This document shows, one piece after another, positions 40,235 to 50,032 of a DNA stretch of 64,000 bases (its first letter is position 1; each line of letters begins with the position of its first letter). Location: contig DATLKN010000022.1 in the NCBI GenBank assembly GCA_035538335.1, positions 1-64,000 of the forward strand, in the 5' to 3' direction. The DNA comes from AP-15 sp035538335. Lineage in GTDB: Bacteria; Pseudomonadota; Alphaproteobacteria; ATCC43930; CGMCC-115725. Position numbers and translations under genes: made by a program. The notes under the pieces are model-generated. The model saw only the letters and a program-made list of their open reading frames with translations. It did not search any database and was not told the origin of the DNA.

Positions 40235-42271
40235 TTGCCGTGCGAGGCTTGCCGTGCTGCCGGAAAGGCCGTAAAGAATCTTGCCTTATCTTTGACATCT
40301 CTCTCAGGCAGGCTCGCTTTGTTCCGCTCATCTCGCCGCATATTTTTGCCCGCCTTGGCAATGCTGTTCGCGATTCGCGCCGCGCAGGCCGGCGCGCTTT
40401 CTCCGGGCGATATGGACCGTATGCGTGCCGCCGTTACCGCCGCCGACAAAGGTAAGTGGAGCGAGGCCTACTCCGACCTCGCGCCGGTCAAGGATCCGCT
40501 TCCGCTCGAGATCTTGCGCTGGCTCGACTATACCCATTCGCCAACCAGTGCCAGCTTCGCCGATATCAGCCAATTCATCACGAACAACCGCAAATGGCCG
40601 AAGCAGAAGGTGCTTCGCCGCGCGGCCGAGGCGGCGATCGCCAATGTTTCCGACGGGGTCGCTGCCGCATGGCTGAAGCGTCATCCGCCGCTGAGTTTCG
40701 CGGGCCGGGTCCGCCTCGCTGAGACGATGATCGCCGCAGGCGACGTCGCCGGCGGCACCAAGGCGCTTCGGGCCGCCTGGATCGGCTGCAATTTCGGCCC
40801 GGCCGACGAAAAAGCCTTCCTCGCTCGTCATGGCGGGGCCATTCGTCAAGCCGACGACATCAATCGGCTCGATCGCCTGTTATGGGACGGGCAAACCAGG
40901 GCCGTACAGCGAATGCTGTCGCGGGTTCCGCCCGATTATCGGGCGCTCGCCGCAGCCCGCGAAGCGTTCGCCGCACGAGCCCCCGACGCCGAGGCGGCCT
41001 TGGCCAAGGTACCGGCGCAGCTTCGCTCAGATCCCGGCCTGCTGTTCGACGAATTGCGCTCGAAGCTGAAAGACGGCGCACCCGAAGCGGCGGCGCCGAT
41101 ACTCCTCGCCGAAGCCGGTAACCCGGCTCACGCCGATCGGTGGTGGACCGAACGTGCCGAGATCGCGCGCCAGCTCCTCGCTGGCGGTAACTCCGCCCTC
41201 GCCTATCGCGTCGTCGAAGAGCACGGCCCAATCGACAGCGCCGCCCTCTCGCAGTCGGAGTTTCTCGCCGGCTACATCGCCTTGCGATTCATGAAGAACC
41301 CGGCCCTCGCCTTCGACCATTTCTCGCGCATTCTCGCGCGCGCGAGGACCCCCGATGCACAGGCGCGCGCCGGCTTTTGGGGCGGGCGGGCGGCCGCGGC
41401 CGCGGGAAAATCCGCGCTAGCGCAAAAGTGGTACGCCGCCGGCGCCGAGCATATGGCGACCTTCTACGGGCAGCTTGCTGCCCACCGGCTCGGCAACGAC
41501 GCGCCGCCGCATCCTCTTCCGGAACCGCGGCCGACCGCGGCGGAGCAGGCTCAATTCGACCAGCGCCCGCGTGTGCGCGCCGCGGAAATCTTCTTCGATC
41601 TCGGCGATCGCTACCGCAGCAAGGATTTTCTGCTCAGCCTGGCCAAATCCACGCGCACCCCTCTCGATTTTGCGATGCTTGCCGCGCTTGCCGAGGCGCA
41701 CGGCAGGATCGACCTAGCGATTGCCGTGGCAAATCGCGCGGTCGCAGCGGGGATGCCGCTGATGGTGCACGGCTACCCGGTGGTGGCGCTGCCCGACGGC
41801 GGAACGACGGAGCACTCCCTGCTCTACGCGATGATCCGGCAGGAAAGCGCGTTCGAGCCCGACGCGCTGAGCCAGGCGGGCGCCCTCGGCTTGATGCAGC
41901 TGATGCCGGCGACGGCAAAATTCATTTCGAAGAAGGCGCAGCTGCCGTTTTCACTGCAGCGGTTGACGACCGACGGCAGCTACAATGTGCTGCTCGGACG
42001 CGCCTATCTCGAGCGCCTGCTCGATGATTTCGGCGGCTCATACGTGCTGGCGATCGCAGCCTACAATGCCGGCCCCGGCCGCGTCAGGGAGTGGTTGAAC
42101 GAATACGGCGACCCGCGCGGCGGACATGTCGATATGATCGACTGGATCGAAATCTTGCCGTTCACCGAGACGCGCCGGTACGTCCAGCGTGTCCTCGACA
42201 ACCTGCAGATCTATCGCGGGCGGGACGGCGGCGCCTCGGCCTTTTCGCTGGTCAGTGACCTTGCACGCTAG
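40235..42271 (+). CDS. slt: Soluble lytic murein transglycosylase
   Basis: A periplasmic enzyme that cleaves peptidoglycan glycan chains with formation of 1,6-anhydro ends. The 678-residue protein has an N-terminal signal-type segment (FLPALAMLFAIRAAQA), a long superhelical part made of TPR-like helices and a C-terminal SLT domain. The catalytic Glu is in LYAMIRQESAFEPDALS, followed by GALGLMQLMPATAKF and AYNAGPGRVREWL. The annotated start is a TTG; TTG 40319 would give a signal peptide nearer the true N-terminus. The gene is convergent with the M23 peptidase after a 12-base gap; both act on the cell wall. Confidence 0.93.
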   Translation: MPCEACRAAGKAVKNLALSLTSLSGRLALFRSSRRIFLPALAMLFAIRAAQAGALSPGDMDRMRAAVTAADKGKWSEAYSDLAPVKDPLPLEILRWLDYTHSPTSASFADISQFITNNRKWPKQKVLRRAAEAAIANVSDGVAAAWLKRHPPLSFAGRVRLAETMIAAGDVAGGTKALRAAWIGCNFGPADEKAFLARHGGAIRQADDINRLDRLLWDGQTRAVQRMLSRVPPDYRALAAAREAFAARAPDAEAALAKVPAQLRSDPGLLFDELRSKLKDGAPEAAAPILLAEAGNPAHADRWWTERAEIARQLLAGGNSALAYRVVEEHGPIDSAALSQSEFLAGYIALRFMKNPALAFDHFSRILARARTPDAQARAGFWGGRAAAAAGKSALAQKWYAAGAEHMATFYGQLAAHRLGNDAPPHPLPEPRPTAAEQAQFDQRPRVRAAEIFFDLGDRYRSKDFLLSLAKSTRTPLDFAMLAALAEAHGRIDLAIAVANRAVAAGMPLMVHGYPVVALPDGGTTEHSLLYAMIRQESAFEPDALSQAGALGLMQLMPATAKFISKKAQLPFSLQRLTTDGSYNVLLGRAYLERLLDDFGGSYVLAIAAYNAGPGRVREWLNEYGDPRGGHVDMIDWIEILPFTETRRYVQRVLDNLQIYRGRDGGASAFSLVSDLAR

Positions 42272-42283
42272 GCGTGCCGCTCG

Positions 42284-43720
42284 TCAGCGGGCGGCCACCG
42301 GGATCAGGCGCGCAAGGCTAAAGAACTTCTCCGGATTCTGTGGTTCGCCATTCACCAGCACTTCGTAGTGGACGTGAGGGCCGGTGCTCCGCCCGGTGGT
42401 GCCGACATAGCCGACCTGCGTGTGTGCCCGAACCTTTTGCCCGACAAGAACGGTATAGCGGTGCAGGTGCGCATAGCGGGTGGATATGCCGTTGCCGTGA
42501 TCGATTTCCACGACCTTGCCGTAGCCGGTCCGCCACCCCGCGTAAGTGACGGTGCCCGGCGCCGTCGCATAAACGGGCGTCATGAAGGGCGCCGAGAGAT
42601 CGACCCCGGTATGAAACTCCTCTCGTCCGTTGAAAGGGTCGTGCCGGATGCCGAACGGGCTCGTCAGGCGGTAGCTCCCGAGCGGGGTGGAAATCGGTAG
42701 TGCCTTCGCGAGGCGGTGCAGCGCCAGGAGCTTCTGCATACCCAGCTGGTCCGGCAGCTTTCCCCCTTTCGGCGGCGGCACAAACGGACCGCCCTCGGCG
42801 CGGCTCGTACTAAATTTCGCGAGCAGCCTCTCGACGTCGAGCCCCGTCGAGGCGAGCACGCGCTCCACCTCCGTGAGGCCGCGCCGGGCCGGCTCATAGG
42901 CGACCACACGTTGCGCCGGGGCCGCTACACCTCCCGCGGCAGCGCCTGCTGCAGCGGGAGCGCTCGCGACTTCGCGACCGGCGCCGCGCCTGGCGCGCAG
43001 CGAAAGTTTTTGTTCGAGCGCATTGATGCGGGCGCGCAAGCGATCTCGTTCGCCCGAGGCCCTTTGCCGCTCGCCCTGCACCGCCTGCGCGTCGGCCTCG
43101 ACTTTACTGAGGCGCGCCATCAGCGTCGCGCGCTGCGCCTGAGCATCATGGAGCTCGCGTCGGACTTGCGCCAGTGTCTGCGTCAATTGCGCGATTCGGC
43201 TCGCCTTCGACGACGACGTTCGCTCGGATGCGGAAAGCTGCTCCTGGATCGCTCCTGTTTGCTGCGAAAGCTGGCTACGCGTCTCGGCGAGCGACCGCAA
43301 CTTCTCTTCGGCCGTGTAGAGAAGCCCGCGCAACTCGCCGGATTGGCTGTTCAGGCTTGCAAGCTGGTTTTGCATCTGCGCTCGGTCGCGCGCGACCGCG
43401 CCGAGCTTGTCTTGCAGGGCGGCGATGCTGTCCTGCAAATCGGCGTTCGCACGCTCCATTCGCAATTCCGCCACGCGCCCCGCAGCTGCGGTGCGCTCGT
43501 CAACCGCACAACGGACCACGAGATAGCAACTCGCCGCCGCCGCCGCCAGAGCGATGACAAGCCCCAGCGCCAGCCCGGCAGACGACACGACGATCTGCGA
43601 CGAGCGGTTCTCGGTTCGAAACGAAATCCGAAGCACGGGAAGGGCTCGCCTTCCCCAAGTCGAAAAATCGGCGCTCATGTCCCCCCACAACTTGCTGAAC
43701 CGTGGGTGTCCGTGGCGCAA
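42284..43720 (-). CDS. M23 family metallopeptidase with coiled-coil domain (EnvC/NlpD-like)
   Basis: A probable cell-wall peptidase or amidase activator. The 478-residue protein has a single transmembrane or signal segment (AGLALGLVIALAAAAASCYLV), a long coiled coil (about 75-235, with many Ala, Gln and Arg) and a C-terminal LytM/M23 domain. The domain keeps the zinc ligands in EFHTGVDLSAPF (HxxxD) and HVHYEV, so it may be catalytically active. Division-associated EnvC-type activators share the coiled coil but usually lose ligands; here they are retained. A second Met (MSADFSTWGRR) 14 codons in is a possible start. Confidence 0.9.
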   Translation of the reverse strand: MRHGHPRFSKLWGDMSADFSTWGRRALPVLRISFRTENRSSQIVVSSAGLALGLVIALAAAAASCYLVVRCAVDERTAAAGRVAELRMERANADLQDSIAALQDKLGAVARDRAQMQNQLASLNSQSGELRGLLYTAEEKLRSLAETRSQLSQQTGAIQEQLSASERTSSSKASRIAQLTQTLAQVRRELHDAQAQRATLMARLSKVEADAQAVQGERQRASGERDRLRARINALEQKLSLRARRGAGREVASAPAAAGAAAGGVAAPAQRVVAYEPARRGLTEVERVLASTGLDVERLLAKFSTSRAEGGPFVPPPKGGKLPDQLGMQKLLALHRLAKALPISTPLGSYRLTSPFGIRHDPFNGREEFHTGVDLSAPFMTPVYATAPGTVTYAGWRTGYGKVVEIDHGNGISTRYAHLHRYTVLVGQKVRAHTQVGYVGTTGRSTGPHVHYEVLVNGEPQNPEKFFSLARLIPVAAR

Positions 43721-44051
43721 GCCTCGGACCAGGTTGCAGCCGCCCGACGCGATCCGTCCGCCCGCGAGATTGCTCCGAGAGGCGGAGGAGCGGGGGCGAA
43801 CACATTCGCCATCGCATCCATCGCCTCTTCACCCTGGAGGCTATCCCGCAGAGCGGTATTCGACCGCGGGACCCTAGCCGGATGATCGCGTCATGGCAAC
43901 AAGGAATTCAAGATCCGCACTCCCGCGGATCGCCCGCGGACGGCCGCCCGGCCTTGTCCAAATCGACCGCTGCACGTGCTTGTCGGGCGGTGAAGTCGCC
44001 TGTGAAATCAGGCGTTTCATTCGGCCGAATTCGGGAAATCGGAAGCCGAAA
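43721..44051. other. Long intergenic region with no gene, between the M23 gene and the ABC gene
   Basis: These 331 bases hold no supported coding frame. They contain the promoter region of the M23 peptidase gene and the 3' trailer of the ABC transporter gene. A small perfect hairpin (CGCCTG at 43997-44002, CAGGCG at 44009-44014, six-base loop) lies 38 bases beyond the ABC stop. The minus strand after it lacks a T-tract, so it is not a convincing terminator for that gene. Confidence 0.5.
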
Positions 44052-45827
44052 TCAAGTGCCGACCGGGAGCTCTCGACCGGGCCGATGCTCGGGCGCGAAC
44101 TGCGTCGCGTAGTATTCGGCGAAGACCCCTTTCGCCCGCAGCAGTTCCGGCAAGGTTCCCTGTTCGACGATGGCGCCGTCGCGCAGCACAACGATTCGGT
44201 CGCAACCCCGCACGGTCGACAAACGATGGGCGATGATGAAGGTCGTGCAGCGCTCCGTCAGCCTCTCGATCGCTTCCATGACGAACGCCTCGGTTTCGAC
44301 GTCGAGGGCCGAGGTGGGCTCGTCGAGGACGAGGATAGGCGCCTCGCGCAGCAAAGCCCGAGCGATGGTAATACGCTGCTTTTCCCCTTCGGAAAGAGTC
44401 ATGCCCGATTCGCCGAGAAGAGTGTCGTAGCCCTGCGGAAACGAGGCGATCAGATCCTCGATACGGGCGAGGCGGGCCGCCCTTCGAATCGCCGCATCGT
44501 CGGCGCCGGGCCGGCCGTAGGCGATGTTGTCGCGCACCGAGAGCGGAAAGATCAGCGGCGGCTGCAAGACCATGGCGATCTGGCTGCGCAGCGACCTCAG
44601 CGTAAACTGCCTCAGATCGACGCCGCCGATCTCGACCCGCCCGGCCGTCGGATCGAAGAAACGCGGCAGCAGAGCGAGAAGCGTCGATTTGCCGGCACCA
44701 GTAGGACCCACGACGGCAATCTTGCTGCCCGGCGAGACGACGAGATCGATCCTATCGAGGACGGGGACATCGGCGCGGTAGCGAAAGGCGACATCGCGCC
44801 ACGCGACCTCGCCCCGCGCCGCATCGCGGGTCAGGGAGCGGCTGCCGTCGAGGAGATCGGCTTCGATGTCGAGCACTTCGAAGACGCGTTGCGCTCCGGC
44901 GCGCGCTCCGGCGATCAAGCCCCAGCTCTGGGTAATCTGATTGACCGGCGCGTAAAGCTGCGCGAGATACGACACGAACACGATCAGCTGGCCGACCGAC
45001 AGCTGGCCGGAGATGACCGCGCGCGCACCTTCGTAGACAACCAACGCCGTGCCGCAGGCGATCACGCCGTTGACGGCGCCCGAATAGAGCGTCTGCCAGC
45101 TGTAGAGGCGCAAGGTCGCCTTAAGGCTCGCCTGGCTCGCGCCCATGAAGCGTCGGTGTTCTTCCTCTTCCTTGGTAAAGGCTTGCACGACCTTGATCGA
45201 CGACATCGCCCATTGGACGAGCGAATAGACGAAGCTTTCGCGGTTTCGGACCTCGGTCGCGACATGCACGATCTTGCGGTTGAAAGCCGAGATGAGCCCG
45301 AACAACAGCGGCACGATGGTCAGCGCGAGAACGGTCAGCAGCGGATCCATCGGGAAGAGGACGACGAGCATCCCGCTCAGCAGGATCACCGCCGACAGGA
45401 TCGGCAGCACGCCGTTCATGATCATCGTTTGGACGGCGAAGCTATCCGCGGTGATCCGGTACATCAGGTCGCCGACCCGCTGGCGACTATGGAACGCGAG
45501 CGACAACCGCTGCAAATGCGCATACAACGCGCCGCGCAGGTCGTTGACCATGTTCTGTCCAACGCGGATCGTCGTGTAGTTGTGCAACAGGGTCAGCGCC
45601 CCGGCGCCAATATTGACCACGACGATCCCCAGGGCGGCTACGAGCAAGAGCTGCCCCGGCGAGAACCCGACCAAGACAGAGCGCTTGTGACCCAGAACAT
45701 CGTCAATGACGATCTGCAGCGGCCACGGTTTCAGTAGCTCGAACCCGGAGATCAAAAAAACCTGGAACAGGGCCCAAGCGATCTGCCCGCGATGGGGAGC
45801 GAAATACGGGAGGAGCTTTCTCAGCAT
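44052..45827 (-). CDS. ABC transporter, fused permease and ATPase (lipid/glycan exporter type)
   Basis: A half-transporter of 591 residues: an ABC membrane domain of six helices (about 1-310) and a nucleotide-binding domain (about 340-580). It has Walker A GPTGAGKST, Walker B ILVLDEPTSALD and signature LSEGEKQRI. The signature departs from canonical LSGGQ, but this form occurs in several exporters. As a homodimer it could export lipid-linked or oligosaccharide cargo. It lies 40 bases downstream of the GH-GT fusion gene, so it probably exports the product of that enzyme (inference). Confidence 0.92.
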   Translation of the reverse strand: MLRKLLPYFAPHRGQIAWALFQVFLISGFELLKPWPLQIVIDDVLGHKRSVLVGFSPGQLLLVAALGIVVVNIGAGALTLLHNYTTIRVGQNMVNDLRGALYAHLQRLSLAFHSRQRVGDLMYRITADSFAVQTMIMNGVLPILSAVILLSGMLVVLFPMDPLLTVLALTIVPLLFGLISAFNRKIVHVATEVRNRESFVYSLVQWAMSSIKVVQAFTKEEEEHRRFMGASQASLKATLRLYSWQTLYSGAVNGVIACGTALVVYEGARAVISGQLSVGQLIVFVSYLAQLYAPVNQITQSWGLIAGARAGAQRVFEVLDIEADLLDGSRSLTRDAARGEVAWRDVAFRYRADVPVLDRIDLVVSPGSKIAVVGPTGAGKSTLLALLPRFFDPTAGRVEIGGVDLRQFTLRSLRSQIAMVLQPPLIFPLSVRDNIAYGRPGADDAAIRRAARLARIEDLIASFPQGYDTLLGESGMTLSEGEKQRITIARALLREAPILVLDEPTSALDVETEAFVMEAIERLTERCTTFIIAHRLSTVRGCDRIVVLRDGAIVEQGTLPELLRAKGVFAEYYATQFAPEHRPGRELPVGT

Positions 45828-45867
45828 CGAGTTCGTCCGCGGGAAAGGCTCGCGGAATTCCCTGTGC

Positions 45868-48570
45868 CTAAACCGTGCGAGGTGTGCCGATCGGCAGCAG
45901 CCCGCGCACTACCGGCGTCACGGCGGCGAGCCGCGATTGTTTGGCGACCGTCTCGATGATGCGGTGCATCAGCCGGGCGAAGAGCACCAGCCGGCACGCC
46001 ATCGCGGCGAAATTGACACAGCCGAGGAGCCCAACCGCCGCTGCCGCCAGCGGCCAACCAAGGATCAGAGCCGATGCGGTCGCGGCCGCATAGAAACGCA
46101 GCATAAATCTGGCGAGGCGAGACAGTCGCATCGCGCATCGCACCCGCAGCAGCCGCCGCGACCCGCCGTGATTTTCGCTGCACACCGTGACGAGCGCCCG
46201 GTTCCACAGCCCGCGCGCGATCTTCAGATCCCACCCGCTCCAGCCCGTATCCGACACGACAAAGTACTTCTGCGGCAGCAGGAAATCCATCAGCCCACCG
46301 ATCATCAGCTCCTTTTCCGCGGCGTCGTCGCTCCAATAAGAGAGCGCGAAGCTGCATCCGCGCCAATCGACTCGAGCCCGCTGCTCGGTCGGGTGAAGGT
46401 GCATGCGCTGCGGCGTCTGCATCGTCCGCAAGCGCCATCTGAGGCGCGCCGAACCGCGCAACAGGGGGCCCAGATAGATCAGCAGCGCCACGAGCGCCCG
46501 CAGCTTGATGGCCGTTACTGTAGACCCCGCATCCTTCAGTCCGGTGTGGCGCTTGGCGACATGGGCATTGAGCGCGCCGTTGACGCATACCGCCCAGGTG
46601 ACGAGCTGCGGCACCGTCAGCAACCAGAACCAGCCGCCATCGGCAATTGCGGCCAGCGAGAGCAGCAGGGCTGCCAAGCTCCATTCGAAGCTCAAAGGCA
46701 GGAACGCGGTCAGCGAGGACGGCGGCTCGTACATCGTCTGGAACAGCCCGCGCCCGAATGTGCCGGAGTAGATGACCGGTTTGCGCGACAGCAACAGCGC
46801 CGCCGACAGGTCGCCGTAGATCCGGCCGAGCCACTTGGCCTGCCCGAACAGATTGAAGCGGAACGGGTGCTTCGCATAGACAAGCGCCTCGGCCTTGCCG
46901 TAGCCGCGCTGCTGACGCAAATAGGCGCGCACCGTGTTTCGGCGAAAATGCCAGACGATGGCGGCGGCGCTGAAACCGATCACGTATCCCGCATCCTGAA
47001 ACCGCCAGCAGATGTCGACATCGTCGCCGGCGGCGCGATACACCGGGTCGAACCCGCCGAGCTGCAGCAGCACCTCGCGGCGAAATGCCATGTTGCAGCC
47101 GGCGATGTGTTCGGCGACCTCGTCACTGATGAGGACGTGCGTCGGGCCGCCCGGCGATACCGCGACCGCCGCCGCAACGAGGCTTTCCTCCGGCGGCGGC
47201 AGGTTGGGGCCGCCGCAAGCCGCGAGATTGCCGGCTTCCATCTTAGCGACGAGATAGGTGAGCCAATCCGGATCCGCGACGCAATCGCTGTCGGTATAGG
47301 CGACGATTTCGCCGTCGGCCGCCTCGGCGCCGCGGTTCCGAGCAGCGCTGAGGCCCTCGTTGGGCCCACTCAGGATGCGGCAATATCCCCAGCGCTCGGC
47401 GATCTCCAGGGTGCCGTCGGTCGAGCCGTCATTGACGACAATCACTTCATAGTCGGGATAGTCGAGCCGGGCGAGCGAGGCGAGGCATTGGTCCATCGTC
47501 CGCTTGGCGTTGTAAGCGCAGACAATTACCGAGACGCGCGGATAGCGCGACAGCGATGGCGGCAGCCTGCCCGAATACTGCCTCTCGACCTCGGCGAGCG
47601 CGGCTTTCGGACGGCGCTCGCGATCGACAAGCCCGAACGCCCAATCCTCGATCAGGTGTCCTCCGGTGAACCATTCGTCGGTCCAAGCAAAGACCGCGGT
47701 GCCGGCAACGCCAGCCTCGAAGGCGGTGCGAACCTGCCAGGACAGCACGTTGCGCTGCCCCTCCTCGCCCTCGCGCAGCGAATCGACACCGAATTCGGTC
47801 AAGACCAGCGGCTGATCGACCGCAAGATTGTGCAGCCGCGCGATATAGCGACGAAACGCGGCTTCCTCGTGCAGATAAACATTGAACGAAACGAAATCGG
47901 TGAAGTCGACGGCCAGATACTCCGTCGATGGAAAATTCGCGTAGCTGACAAGGGCTCCCGGGTGCTCTTCCCGGACCAGCGCAACGAGATCGCGCAGGAA
48001 CCGCCGGACCGGCTCCGCGCCGTGCCAGCGAATGATGTCGGGAGGGATCTCGTTGCCGACGAGATAGGCGAATATCGCAGGGTGCCGGCGGCATCCGCGC
48101 ACCGCCTCCCTGACCGCGGCTATTATATCCGCCTGGAGCTGCGGGCGGTCGAGAAACGTGACGTGCTCGCTCCAGGGCAGGCCGGCGAGAACCCTCAGAC
48201 CGGCATCCATCGCCGCATCGAGCAGCCACACCGGCGGTGCGGTGAAGACGCGCACGGTATTGACGCCCGCTTTGCGCATCCGCTCGAAATCCCGTTCGAC
48301 CGCCGCCGCTTCCGGAAACGGCGCGCCGTGGCTGCCGCAGGCAAATGGACCGTAGGTGACGCCCTTGACGAAGTACTTTTCCTCGCCGCAGAAGAAGAAC
48401 TTGCCATGCACCCGAATCGGCGGTTGGCGGCCGATGTCGGTCGGTCGCAACCGCTCGGTCGCCGGCGCCAACTCATCGATCATGTTCATCCGCGCACTCC
48501 CGGGTGCCCGCCGCGACAGCCCGCCGTCCGACGGTGAGGCGCTCGCATAACGAGCGGCTGCAAGATTCAT
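45868..48570 (-). CDS. Glycoside hydrolase fused to family 2 glycosyltransferase
   Basis: A 900-residue membrane protein. The N-terminal part (about 50-330) is a TIM-barrel hydrolase of clan GH-A type: Glu174 in LVGNEIPPDIIRW looks like the acid/base and Glu259 in LVLTEFGVDS the nucleophile. The middle (about 344-600) is a GT2 glycosyltransferase with PRVSVIVCAYN, NDGSTDG (380-386), DSD (427-429) and GDDVDICWR. Two clusters of membrane helices follow (about 630-680 and 845-880). Glycan-synthase GTs with N-terminal hydrolase or transglycosylase domains are known from cyclic glucan systems, but this domain order is less studied. Starts at 48489 or 48483 are also possible. galE and an ABC transporter are neighbours. 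Confidence 0.82.
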   Translation of the reverse strand: MNLAAARYASASPSDGGLSRRAPGSARMNMIDELAPATERLRPTDIGRQPPIRVHGKFFFCGEEKYFVKGVTYGPFACGSHGAPFPEAAAVERDFERMRKAGVNTVRVFTAPPVWLLDAAMDAGLRVLAGLPWSEHVTFLDRPQLQADIIAAVREAVRGCRRHPAIFAYLVGNEIPPDIIRWHGAEPVRRFLRDLVALVREEHPGALVSYANFPSTEYLAVDFTDFVSFNVYLHEEAAFRRYIARLHNLAVDQPLVLTEFGVDSLREGEEGQRNVLSWQVRTAFEAGVAGTAVFAWTDEWFTGGHLIEDWAFGLVDRERRPKAALAEVERQYSGRLPPSLSRYPRVSVIVCAYNAKRTMDQCLASLARLDYPDYEVIVVNDGSTDGTLEIAERWGYCRILSGPNEGLSAARNRGAEAADGEIVAYTDSDCVADPDWLTYLVAKMEAGNLAACGGPNLPPPEESLVAAAVAVSPGGPTHVLISDEVAEHIAGCNMAFRREVLLQLGGFDPVYRAAGDDVDICWRFQDAGYVIGFSAAAIVWHFRRNTVRAYLRQQRGYGKAEALVYAKHPFRFNLFGQAKWLGRIYGDLSAALLLSRKPVIYSGTFGRGLFQTMYEPPSSLTAFLPLSFEWSLAALLLSLAAIADGGWFWLLTVPQLVTWAVCVNGALNAHVAKRHTGLKDAGSTVTAIKLRALVALLIYLGPLLRGSARLRWRLRTMQTPQRMHLHPTEQRARVDWRGCSFALSYWSDDAAEKELMIGGLMDFLLPQKYFVVSDTGWSGWDLKIARGLWNRALVTVCSENHGGSRRLLRVRCAMRLSRLARFMLRFYAAATASALILGWPLAAAAVGLLGCVNFAAMACRLVLFARLMHRIIETVAKQSRLAAVTPVVRGLLPIGTPRTV

Positions 48571-48603
48571 TCCTTGGAGTGCTACCGTTGCGCGCGATCG
48601 GCT

Positions 48604-49593
48604 TCAGCCTGGTTGATGCGTCCGTCGCTCGTGCCAAGCCAGGGCCGTGCGGATGATCGTCGCGAGATCCGATATCTGCGCCCGCCAGCCGAGGATCGTC
48701 TGGGCCCGCGTCGGATCCGCGACCAGTACCGGCGGATCGCCGGGCCGCCTCGGCGTCTCACGCCGTGTTACCGGCCGGCCGGCCTGCGCTTCGGTTGCGG
48801 CGATCACTTCTCGCACCGAGTACCCTCGGCCGGTACCGAGATTGAGCACCAGGCTCGCATTTCCGGCATCGAGATGGGCGAGGGCACGGACATGCGCCTC
48901 GGCCAGGTCCTGGACATGAATATAATCGCGAACCGCGGTGCCGTCGGGGGTCGGATAATCGGTGCCGTAAACCTCGAGACAGTCCCGCCGTCCGAGCGCG
49001 GTCTCGACGGCAAGCGGGATAAGATGGGTTTCAGGGTCGTGAGCTTCGCCAACCTCGCCGTCCGGATCGGCCCCGGCGGCGTTGAAATAGCGCAGCGCAA
49101 CCGAGCGCAATCCGTAGGCTTCCCCATACCAGCGAAGCGCCCGCTCGATGGCGAGCTTGGTCTCGCCATACGGGTTGATCGGCAGTTGGCGCGCGTCCTC
49201 GCCGATTGGGACTGTCTCGGGATTTCCGTAAGTGGCACAAGTGGAGGAAAAGACGATCTGCCCGACCTCTGCCGCGCGCATCGAATCGAGAAGCGCCAGG
49301 CTGCCGCCGAGATTATTCTGGTAGTAAAGCGACGGATCTCGGACCGATTCGCCGACATAGGCATAGGCGGCGAAATGCATCACTGCGTCGACTCGCTCGC
49401 GCCGCAGCGCGGCAATGAGCCGGTCGCGATCCGCGAGATCGCCTTCGATAAAGGGACCCCAACGCACGGCCTCGCGATGCCCGCGCGATAGATTGTCGTA
49501 AACCACCGGGCGGTAGCCGGCGCGAGCTAGCGCCTTGCAGGCGTGGCTGCCGATATAGCCTGCCCCACCTGTCACGAGAATCGTGCGGCTCAT
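48604..49593 (-). CDS. galE: UDP-glucose 4-epimerase
   Basis: This SDR-fold enzyme interconverts UDP-glucose and UDP-galactose, supplying UDP-galactose for glycans. The 329-residue protein has the NAD-binding TGGAGYIGSHACKAL, a Ser-rich TCATYGNP and the catalytic Tyr-Lys in NPYGETKLAIERAL. It closes with GTGRGYSVREVI. It is 33 bases upstream of the GH-GT fusion on the same strand, suggesting that it provides the donor sugar for that locus. Confidence 0.93.
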   Translation of the reverse strand: MSRTILVTGGAGYIGSHACKALARAGYRPVVYDNLSRGHREAVRWGPFIEGDLADRDRLIAALRRERVDAVMHFAAYAYVGESVRDPSLYYQNNLGGSLALLDSMRAAEVGQIVFSSTCATYGNPETVPIGEDARQLPINPYGETKLAIERALRWYGEAYGLRSVALRYFNAAGADPDGEVGEAHDPETHLIPLAVETALGRRDCLEVYGTDYPTPDGTAVRDYIHVQDLAEAHVRALAHLDAGNASLVLNLGTGRGYSVREVIAATEAQAGRPVTRRETPRRPGDPPVLVADPTRAQTILGWRAQISDLATIIRTALAWHERRTHQPG

Positions 49594-49713
49594 GCGGCCC
49601 TTGCCCGCTCGGCTGCCCTGATCGCCATTAAACGGCCCGACTTCTACGGTTATTCCGAGACAAACCGTATGCCGGGCTGCGGCTGCTCGTCGCGGCGGAC
49701 GGCGGTTGCACCG

Positions 49714-50007
49714 TCAGGGCGGCAGCTGGACGACGCGATAGGGCTCGCAGCGGCCGCGCCACACGGACAACTCGCCGGGCTGCGCGGGTTCCGATCGTTG
49801 CTCGATCTGAACGTAGGGCGTAGCGCAGATCTGGGTTGCCACCAAGGCGTTCACCTGCGGGTCGTAATTATTGAATTCGGCGAACTCTGGCGGAGTCTTG
49901 CCCTTGGGGGCAAGCGCGCTGGTGCCGAAATCGTCCCTGACCGGTATCCGATCGGCGCATCCCTGGAGGAGTAACGGGATAATCGCGAGAACGAGGAGAT
50001 TTCGCAT
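49714..50007 (-). CDS. Small predicted lipoprotein
   Basis: A 97-residue protein that starts MRNLLVLAIIPLLLQGCADR. The hydrophobic stretch ending in LLLQGC is a lipobox, so it would be lipidated at Cys and carried to an envelope membrane. The mature part contains VRDDFGTSALAPKGKTPPEF and DPQVNALVATQICATPYVQI, with two cysteines that may form a disulfide. No family is recognised. The open frame extends 21 codons upstream, but ATG 50007 gives the signal peptide. Confidence 0.7.
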   Translation of the reverse strand: MRNLLVLAIIPLLLQGCADRIPVRDDFGTSALAPKGKTPPEFAEFNNYDPQVNALVATQICATPYVQIEQRSEPAQPGELSVWRGRCEPYRVVQLPP

Positions 50008-50032
50008 ATGGAGCTGCGCCTTTGACCGCCTA

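Noticed and set aside
43997..44014. Hairpin as terminator of the ABC transporter gene
   Set aside because: On the minus strand no T-tract follows the stem.
45706..48537. 943-codon open frame on the plus strand opposite the GH-GT fusion
   Set aside because: It lies antisense to a strongly conserved protein and its translation is low-complexity, Arg-rich and unrecognisable.
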